Below are positions 58,288-64,000 of a stretch of DNA of 64,000 nt, in pieces. The stretch is taken from the NCBI RefSeq assembly GCF_030009775.1, contig NZ_JASCTH010000043.1, forward strand, positions 1 to 64,000, written 5' to 3'. This DNA is from Actinoplanes sandaracinus. GTDB lineage: Bacteria; Actinomycetota; Actinomycetes; Mycobacteriales; Micromonosporaceae. The stretch's first letter is position 1; each line of letters starts with the position of its first letter. Under the pieces are notes generated by a model. That model did not search any database. It worked only from the letters and a program-made list of their open reading frames with translations, and had not been told where the DNA came from. The position numbers and the translations under genes are program-made.

Positions 58288-59094
58288 ATGAACCCGCCAC
58301 CTACGGCAGCAGAGATCGGTGTCATCGGCGGATCGGGGCTGTACGCGCTCCTCGACAACGCCACCGAGCATGAGGTCGACACACCGTTCGGCCCGCCGTC
58401 AGATCGGATCACCGTGGCCGAGGTGGGCGGACGCCGGGTGGCGTTCCTGCCCAGGCACGGCCGCGACCACCGGTTCCCGCCGCACAAGATTCCTTACCGG
58501 GCCAACCTGTGGGCACTGCGTTCACTGGGAGTGCGCCAGATCATCGCGCCGTGCGCGGTCGGCGGCCTGCGGCCGGAGCTGGGCCCGGGCACGTTCGTGG
58601 TGCCCGACCAGCTGATCGACCGCACGAGCGGCCGTGAGCAGACGTTCTACGACACGGGCGCGGTGCACGTGTCGTTCGCCGACCCGTACTGCCCGGTGGG
58701 CCGCTCCGCGGTGCTGGATTCCGCCGAGCGGGTGGGAGCCGTCGACGGCGGCACCATGGTCGTGGTCGAGGGCCCGCGTTTCTCGACGCGTGCCGAGTCC
58801 CGCTGGCTCACCTCGATCGGCGGCGCCATCGTCAACATGACCGGTCACCCGGAAGCGGTGCTGGCCCGCGAGCTGGCCCTCTGCTACACGGCGATCGCGC
58901 TGGTCACCGATCTGGACGCGGGTGTGGAGGGTGAGCACGGCGTCACCCAGGAGGAGGTCTTCGCGGTCTTCGCCGAGAACACGGCCCGCCTCCGCGACGT
59001 GCTCCTCGACGCGGTGGTCAAGCTTCCCGCGGAGCGCTCCTGTTCCTGCAAGGACGCCCTGGCGGGCATCAAACTGCCTTTCGAACTTCCCTGA
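58288..59094 (+). CDS. mtnP: S-methyl-5'-thioadenosine phosphorylase-family enzyme
   Basis: Purine nucleoside phosphorylase-fold enzyme that salvages methylthioadenosine (or a related purine nucleoside). The 268-residue product has IGVIGGSGLYALL at the N-terminus, PRHGRDHRFPPHKIPYRANLWAL, the phosphate-binding FSTRAESRW and NMTGHPEAVLARELALCYTAIALVTDLDAG. These are all MTAP-type rather than PNP-type. Exact nucleoside preference cannot be fixed by eye; MTA is the best guess. Confidence 0.9.
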   Translation: MNPPPTAAEIGVIGGSGLYALLDNATEHEVDTPFGPPSDRITVAEVGGRRVAFLPRHGRDHRFPPHKIPYRANLWALRSLGVRQIIAPCAVGGLRPELGPGTFVVPDQLIDRTSGREQTFYDTGAVHVSFADPYCPVGRSAVLDSAERVGAVDGGTMVVVEGPRFSTRAESRWLTSIGGAIVNMTGHPEAVLARELALCYTAIALVTDLDAGVEGEHGVTQEEVFAVFAENTARLRDVLLDAVVKLPAERSCSCKDALAGIKLPFELP

Positions 59095-59154
59095 TCGGTC
59101 GTACGGGCCGTACCGAACGCCCGTCTCGCTCCACCGCGGCGTCCCGACAGCGTG

Positions 59155-59189
59155 CGAGGGGCCGGCGAGATCCACTCGCCGGCCCCTCG
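59155..59189. terminator. Bidirectional terminator-like hairpin
   Basis: CGAGGGGCCGGCGAG and CTCGCCGGCCCCTCG form a perfect 15-bp stem around ATCCA, between convergent genes ending at 59094 and 59203. Confidence 0.85.
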
Positions 59190-59202
59190 TTCATCTCGCC
59201 TG

Positions 59203-61578
59203 TCAGTCCAGCGTCAGGTTGAGCCGCTTCACCCCGGCCGCCGGGATGTCCACGCCGGTCGCGGAATTCTGGTCGGCCGCGCCGCCGAACCAGCCCGTCT
59301 TGAGCACGTTCCCGTCGGCGATCGCCAGCCACCGCACCTTCACCTGCTGACCGCCGATCACCGGGAGGGTGTACGTGCCGTCGGGGCCCTGGCCGTAGCT
59401 GTCGAACTCCGCCACCTGGTCGCCGGTCACCGCGTTGATCACGGTGAACCGCCACCCGGTCGCGGGGAGCCCGGCCGGCACGGTGACTTTGCCCGACAGC
59501 GACGAGGCACGGGTCAGCGCCATGTCGTACGTCGCCGTGGCGCCCGCGGTGACCGGGACACGCACCGCGCCGGAGCGGTCGCCGACGTTGCCCGACCACT
59601 GGCGCGGGTAGCCGTTCGCGGTGAACGACAGCGGCCACGCGTACGGGCCGAGCTGGCCGATCGTGTACTTGCCGCGCTCGTCGGTGTTCACGCTGTGGAT
59701 CGGGCCGGGACCGAACCCCCAGGCGGTGAACGAGACGTCGGCGTCCGCGATCGGAGCGCCGTCCGCACCGGTCACCACACCGGTGATCGTTCCGGCCGGG
59801 TCGAGCCGCGCGTTCGGGGCCGCCACGGTCGTGTCGGCCGTGATCACGATCCGGGCCGCCTCCTTCTGGTCGCCGGTGCCGCCCGACGCTCCGACCCACT
59901 GGTGGCCGTAGGAGCCCGGCGCGAGGGCGAACGCGGCGTAGGTGCCGGGCGCCAGGGTGGGGCCGGTCACCTGTCCCTTGGCGTTGGTGCAGTTGCCGGC
60001 CTCGTCGGGCAGGCCGCCCTGGTCGATCGCGCGCAGCAGGAAGCAGGTCTTCGCCACCGCCGCGCCGGTCGCGCCGGAGGAGGCGGAGAAGGACACCTTG
60101 CCGCCCTTGGCGAGTCGCACCGTGGCCGTGGCGGTCTGGCCGGCGGCGAGGGTGGCCGGGGTGCCGTCCTTCCGCAGGAAGTAGCTCTTCCCCGCGGGCA
60201 CCACGTCGATCGTGGCCGAGCCCGGGGCCACATCGAGGAGCGTGGCCGTCCCTGTCTTCGCGCAGCTCTCGTCGAAGCTGATACCGATCTCGACCTGGGC
60301 GCAGAATTCACTGACCGGCTCACCGGTCACCTCGTCGACCGCGTTGACGATCAGCGTCGCACCGGGCAGCCAGGTGTCGTTCACGGTGACGGACGCCCCA
60401 CCGGCGACGGTGAAGATCTCGGTGTCGGCGGAGGTGTTCTTGCCCCGCGCCCACTGGACGCGCGACCCGGACGCGTTGGTGAACGAGACGCGGTAGTCGC
60501 CGGGATGGACACCGTCCACCTGCCAGCTGCCGCCGGCTCCGGTCTTGGCACTGTAACCGTGCTGCTCGTCGGTCGACATGACGAAGACCTGGAAGCCCGT
60601 CTTCGGGGCGCCGTCGGCGCCGGCCAGCCGGCCCAGCACGGTCGAGGGCTTCAGCACCGTGTCGTCCGCGGCGACCGTCTGGCCCGCCGCGACGGTGTGC
60701 GCCTTCGCCTTCGCCTTGTCGAGGACTCCGGGAACGTACTGCTCCTGGCGGTTGGGCTCGGGCAGGAACGACACGGTGTAGTCCCCCGGCAGGACGGTGA
60801 ACGCGTAGGTCCCCTCGTCGCCGGTGGAGCTGGTGGTGATCAGGTTGCCGCCCGCGTACAGCCGGACGTCGGCGCCGGCCAGCGGGCTGCCGTCGACGCC
60901 GGTCAGCAGGCCACGCACCGTTCCGGTCGGCAGGAGGCGCTCATCGACCCGCACGGTCGCGCCCGGAGCGACCGCGATCTTGCCGGCTTTCTCCTCGGTG
61001 ACCACCTGCGGCGCCCACTGCTTGGCGGCGGCCGACCCGAAGCCGACATGGTGGTCGCCGGCCCAGACGGTCATCGTGTACCGGCCGGCGCCGTCGGTGT
61101 AGGCGTTGGCGTGGGTGCCACCGGCCAGATCGTGCGTATCCACCGTCACCCACGCGGCGGGCGCGCCGGCCGAGCCGGTCAACACCCCGGAGATGACGCC
61201 GGTGGGCCGCCGCCGCTCGTCGACGGTGAGCGTCCCGGCGGCAGGCACCTGGTAGACCCGGGCGTCGTCCTGGACGAGCAGGCCGGGCGCCCACTGGATC
61301 AGCGACTCGGTCTGGAACGACAGTCTCACGCCCCCGGCCGGCACACCGGTCAGGCTGTAGTGACCGGCCGCGTCAGTCGACGAGCCGCCGAGGTAGCTGC
61401 CGTCCACGGCTGACCAGGCCGCCACCCACGCTTCAGCGATCGGCTCGCCCGCGTGGTTCGTGTGAACGCCGGCAACGTTCCCGGCCTCGGCAGCCGATGC
61501 GGGGGCGACGATCACTGCGACCATCAGCAGCCCTGCGGCGACCGCCCCGCCGAGGCGAAGAAGAAACGATTGGATCAA
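59203..61578 (-). CDS. Secreted multi-domain carboxypeptidase-regulatory-like repeat protein
   Basis: A 791-residue exported protein. A TTG start at 61578, six bases after GGGGGA, opens directly into a signal peptide (LLRLGGAVAAGLLMVAVIVA, then PASAA). The rest is about seven or eight beta-sandwich repeats of 80-100 residues of the CarboxypepD_reg/SpaA-like type. They are recognisable by recurring GxVTGADGAPIADADVSF and DERGKYTIGQLGPYAWPLSF-like segments and by VQWARGKNTSAD, KQWAPQVV and QWSGN insertions. There is no LPXTG, so it is probably released or loosely surface-bound. Function is likely adhesive or structural. Confidence 0.88.
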   Translation of the reverse strand: MIQSFLLRLGGAVAAGLLMVAVIVAPASAAEAGNVAGVHTNHAGEPIAEAWVAAWSAVDGSYLGGSSTDAAGHYSLTGVPAGGVRLSFQTESLIQWAPGLLVQDDARVYQVPAAGTLTVDERRRPTGVISGVLTGSAGAPAAWVTVDTHDLAGGTHANAYTDGAGRYTMTVWAGDHHVGFGSAAAKQWAPQVVTEEKAGKIAVAPGATVRVDERLLPTGTVRGLLTGVDGSPLAGADVRLYAGGNLITTSSTGDEGTYAFTVLPGDYTVSFLPEPNRQEQYVPGVLDKAKAKAHTVAAGQTVAADDTVLKPSTVLGRLAGADGAPKTGFQVFVMSTDEQHGYSAKTGAGGSWQVDGVHPGDYRVSFTNASGSRVQWARGKNTSADTEIFTVAGGASVTVNDTWLPGATLIVNAVDEVTGEPVSEFCAQVEIGISFDESCAKTGTATLLDVAPGSATIDVVPAGKSYFLRKDGTPATLAAGQTATATVRLAKGGKVSFSASSGATGAAVAKTCFLLRAIDQGGLPDEAGNCTNAKGQVTGPTLAPGTYAAFALAPGSYGHQWVGASGGTGDQKEAARIVITADTTVAAPNARLDPAGTITGVVTGADGAPIADADVSFTAWGFGPGPIHSVNTDERGKYTIGQLGPYAWPLSFTANGYPRQWSGNVGDRSGAVRVPVTAGATATYDMALTRASSLSGKVTVPAGLPATGWRFTVINAVTGDQVAEFDSYGQGPDGTYTLPVIGGQQVKVRWLAIADGNVLKTGWFGGAADQNSATGVDIPAAGVKRLNLTLD

Positions 61579-62051
61579 GGAAAGTCCCCCAGTAGGAGCC
61601 AAGCTGGCAAGCCCGGCCAACATCGATCACCGTCGCCACACGGGCCGCAGCATAGAGCAGCCCCATCACCTCGCGGAACCCGAGACCATATCAAGCCCGC
61701 CGCCCAAAAAGCCGAGAAACGCCAACCTCACCGCAACCAGCCACGACACTGGTCGACAGCCCACCACCAGCCATCCCACCAGACCCACAGGCGGGTGTAA
61801 GCCGCACTGACAAGTAGTAGTAGGTATAAGCCGCAAACAACCATCCACCGCAACCGCCGTGATGCGGAGCTTCCGGGGGCTCGGCCCCCGGAGACCAACG
61901 GTTGGCGCTTCTTCAGTGACCCTGACGGAAACTGATCGACCAGCACCGTCAACGTCAGCCGTAACACCGCTGAAGACAGCAAGCGGCTTTCGGCAACGAG
62001 TTCTCGCCCACCAGCCAGCGCCGGACTAACCTCTTAGCTAAGGAGGCCGCC
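61579..62051. other. Intergenic stretch before the toxin-antitoxin pair
   Basis: About 470 bp with no credible gene. It should hold the promoter of the secreted protein (left end) and that of the antitoxin (right end). It has a 9-bp perfect hairpin (TCCGGGGGC-TCG-GCCCCCGGA) at 61872-61892 and two GTATAAGCCGC-like repeats near 61796 and 61828. Confidence 0.55.
61872..61892. terminator. Short perfect hairpin, possible terminator
   Basis: TCCGGGGGC and GCCCCCGGA with a TCG loop, in intergenic DNA. No gene end is close, so its role is uncertain. Confidence 0.4.
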
Positions 62052-62303
62052 ATGTCCGAAGCAGCCGCACAGTTCAACATCCACGAGGCGAAGACGAACC
62101 TCTCGCGGATCATCGACCGCGTCGAGCACGGCGAAGAGATCATCATCAGCCGGGCCGGCACGCCCGTCGCCAAGGTCATTCCGCTCAATCACCGCGTCAA
62201 CAGGACCGGCCGAGGCACCCTGGCCGGCCAGCTAGTCGTGGCCGATGACTGGGACTCCCCTGCGGTGAACGACGCGATCGCGCAGGATTTCGGCCTCGCA
62301 TGA
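62052..62303 (+). CDS. Phd/YefM-family antitoxin
   Basis: An 83-residue antitoxin of a type II module. The N-terminal Phd fold is clear: FNIHEAKTNLSRIIDRVEHGEEIIISRAGTPVAKVIPL. The C-terminal half (GQLVVADDWDSPAVNDAIAQDF) would wrap the toxin. The ATG has a perfect AAGGAGG upstream. It ends in ATGA overlapping the toxin start, so the pair is coupled and should autorepress. Confidence 0.92.
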   Translation: MSEAAAQFNIHEAKTNLSRIIDRVEHGEEIIISRAGTPVAKVIPLNHRVNRTGRGTLAGQLVVADDWDSPAVNDAIAQDFGLA

Positions 62304-62674
62304 GCCTGCTCCTCGACACCCACGTCGTGCTGTGGTGGCTCACGGACGACCCCACGCTCGCTGCCGAGGTCAAGCATCGGCTCGACCATGAACCGGACGT
62401 CTACATCAGCCCGGCGACGATCTGGGAAGTAGCCGTCAAACAGTCGCTCGGCAAGATCGACGAGCCGACCGATCTCGCTGAACGCATCCGCGACAGCGGC
62501 TTCCGGCACCTGGCCATCACCGCCGAGCACGGCATCGTCGCGGGACGGCTTCCGCTCATCCACCGAGACCCGTTCGATCGGATGCTCATCGCCCAGGCCC
62601 AGGTCGAGCACTTGACCCTGGTCACTCGCGACGCGCACATCCAGAAATACGACGTATCCGTCCTACCCGTCTGA
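62300..62674 (+). CDS. PIN-domain toxin (VapC-like)
   Basis: A 124-residue ribonuclease toxin. The acidic PIN residues are D6 in LLLDTHVVLWW, E43 in ISPATIWEVAVKQ, D89 and D93 in IHRDPFDRMLIAQA and a final TRD segment (LVTRDAHIQKYDV). It is the group that pairs with Phd-type antitoxins, and is expected to cleave RNA, often tRNA, when unbound. Confidence 0.92.
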   Translation: MSLLLDTHVVLWWLTDDPTLAAEVKHRLDHEPDVYISPATIWEVAVKQSLGKIDEPTDLAERIRDSGFRHLAITAEHGIVAGRLPLIHRDPFDRMLIAQAQVEHLTLVTRDAHIQKYDVSVLPV

Positions 62675-63391
62675 CACGCCCGAAGCGCAACCACCTGCCG
62701 CACCCACCGTGATGCGGGGGTCTCCCGCCGGGATACCGGGACGGGTCACCGTGTGCGGGTCGATGCCCTCGTTGCCGGTCATTGCCGGGGCGATTTCCCC
62801 GGGGCGACCGCGCTCACGGGTGATCCCGGCGGCCGCCAGCTCCTGGCCAGCACCTCGGTGAGCAGGGCCAGGCCGCCTTTCGCCGCGCGAGATGCACCGG
62901 ATCCGACCCGTGGGGCGCGCGACACACGGTCGAAACGCTGCTGGAGGGCCCCGCGCAGCATCGTGGCATAGCGAGCGGAGACGTGGAACCCGCGCGCAGT
63001 CGGGGTGGCCGCCGTTGGTTCTCAGACGCCGGTCGAAGGCGATGCACTCCCGGCCCCGACGCTGCCGCCCCTGCCCACCCTGAATCCACAGTGGCAGGTC
63101 GAAGTCGGCAACGCCATCGACGCAAACCTATCCGTTGCCGGGAAGGATCAGTTCGGGGCGCCGCGGTAGCAGTGGCGGAGCGCGACTCAAGCGGCCGGAC
63201 AGGCGACCGATAGCAGCGGCAGACCCGATGGACGCCGGCAATGCCGCCGGCGCCGCAGCGGAACGGCGAGACGGGGACGAGGCCCTTCGAGGGCCTCCCC
63301 TGCCTCGACGTCGTGCGTACAGATCCAGCGGTGTTGCTTGGTCGGCTGGTTGAGAAAGCGCTCAAGAAGCGCAACTGCGGAGGGTCTCATC
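62675..63391. other. 700-bp intergenic stretch with a possible gene remnant
   Basis: No complete gene is recognised. A plus-strand frame at 63005-63169 (54 codons, GTG to TAG) encodes a Pro-rich then NPQWQVEVGNAIDANLSVAG-like segment that reads like protein, but lacks a ribosome site and a family; it may be a truncated remnant. CCGTGATGCGG occurs here at about 62708 and also near 61858, on either side of the toxin-antitoxin pair. Confidence 0.4.
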
Positions 63392-64000
63392 GTGCGTCGT
63401 ATCCTCGTTCTGCTGTCCGCGTTGGCGGTGCTGTTGACACCCACAGCCGCCCACGCGTCGTCGAAGACCCCGGTCAATTCCATGGCATTCAACCTCTGCG
63501 GAGTGATGTGCAATAAAGGCGCCATGCCGCCGGCTGCATACACGCTCAAGCAGATCACGAGCCGGTCCATCGACGTGACCTCTCTGCAGGAGATCTGCTA
63601 CTCCCAGTACCGCTACATCATGGACCGGCTTCCGAAGGGCTACTCCTCGGCCTTTGTCACCACCAAATCGCTCGGGAGCTGCGACGACCACGACAAGCGG
63701 CACGGCAAAAACTACGGCCTCGCGGTCATCGTGAAGGGAGCCAAGATCGGATCCAAGCACATCAAGGTCTTGCCCTCGGGTCGCTACTCGGTCGGGATGT
63801 ACGCCAAGGTGAAAGGCAAGAAGCTCTTCGCCTCGAGCGTCCACAACGCTCCGAACCCCGCCCTCAACGAGGATGACCTCGACTCGCTGTACGAGTGGTT
63901 GCGTGCCAAGTCCGGGCCGATCCTCTCGGCGGGCGACTACAACTCCTTCCTCGACCAGCCGGGCATCGCGCGCTTCAAGGCCTACTTCACCGATGCCGAC
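63392..64000 (+). CDS. Secreted endonuclease/exonuclease/phosphatase-fold protein (partial)
   Basis: A GTG start at 63392, seven bases after GGAGGG, opens a frame of 203 codons that runs past the window edge. A signal peptide (RRILVLLSALAVLLTPTAAHA) is followed by an EEP/DNase I-like fold: NSMAFNLCG, SIDVTSLQEIC with the catalytic Glu, YGLAVIVKG, SSVHNAP and the GDYNSF active-site motif. It may be a secreted nuclease or phosphodiesterase. Several cysteines in the first half suggest disulfides. Codon use is less G/C-biased than its neighbours. Confidence 0.85.
   Translation, partial: MRRILVLLSALAVLLTPTAAHASSKTPVNSMAFNLCGVMCNKGAMPPAAYTLKQITSRSIDVTSLQEICYSQYRYIMDRLPKGYSSAFVTTKSLGSCDDHDKRHGKNYGLAVIVKGAKIGSKHIKVLPSGRYSVGMYAKVKGKKLFASSVHNAPNPALNEDDLDSLYEWLRAKSGPILSAGDYNSFLDQPGIARFKAYFTDAD

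Noticed and set aside
61846..62720. CCGTGATGCGG on both sides of the toxin-antitoxin pair as attachment sites
   Set aside because: Only 11 bp match, the flanks differ and there is no integrase, so insertion is not supported.
62814..63374. A 186-codon minus-strand frame in the gap before the last gene
   Set aside because: Arg/Pro/Ser-rich composition without domain signals or a ribosome site; likely non-coding.

Overview
The window is high-GC chromosomal DNA from a filamentous actinobacterium. The gene set fits Micromonosporaceae, most likely an Actinoplanes-like, zoospore-forming genus (inference). The main pointers are a mycothiol-dependent dehydrogenase, the Mec/CysO/CysM cysteine route, an FxSxx-COOH peptide locus, a monoderm type IV pilus operon with FliA/WhiG-type promoter motifs, strong G/C third-position bias and frequent GTG/TTG starts. 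No rRNA, phage, plasmid or intact insertion sequence was seen.

Layout. 0.2-9.5 kb is housekeeping: rdgB/rph, a GT4 glycosyltransferase, an MBL-fold hydrolase, the cysM-cysO-mec sulfur-carrier cluster, DUF2017, clpS, pncB, a PncA-like amidohydrolase and a GNAT acetyltransferase. 9.5-11.9 kb is a gene-free stretch of tandem repeats and four copies of a 48-bp two-tier palindrome. 11.9-22.5 kb holds an MFS exporter with a repeat-built tail, ctaD, an FAD monooxygenase, a phosphoesterase fused to a ligase-like domain that lacks its nucleophile, mscR, a MarR regulator, a cupin and a PAS-EAL protein. 22.8-27 kb is one very large SF1 helicase with a C-terminal restriction-like nuclease domain, a defence candidate.

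27-38 kb mixes unknown proteins with DNA-metabolism genes: an SF1 helicase, a Prim-Pol protein, and a two-gene operon of a Cas4/AddB-like Fe-S nuclease and an unrecognised 525-residue protein. 39-44.7 kb is an FxSxx-COOH RiPP-type locus (precursor, HExxH protein, TPR protein) interrupted by a GGDEF-EAL gene. No radical SAM gene is visible in the window. 44.8-47.4 kb carries a STAS protein, an MFS transporter and a GlxA-type regulator.

47.5-55.4 kb is a pil operon in the order pilB-pilT-pilC-pilA-pilD-pilM-pilN-pilO, followed by a receiver protein. Promoter-like TAAA/CTCA-N15-CCGAT motifs lie before pilB, pilT and the GGDEF-EAL gene, which suggests one motility sigma factor links pili and c-di-GMP turnover. 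56.2-64 kb contains a secreted transglycosylase-like gene whose 3' end has been copied into a 38-bp tandem array, tRNA-Ala(GGC), a YqgE protein, an MTA-phosphorylase-family gene, a secreted repeat-domain protein, a Phd/PIN toxin-antitoxin pair, and the 5' part of a secreted endonuclease/phosphatase-fold protein that runs off the window.

All functional calls come from reading translations and motifs. No database search was run.
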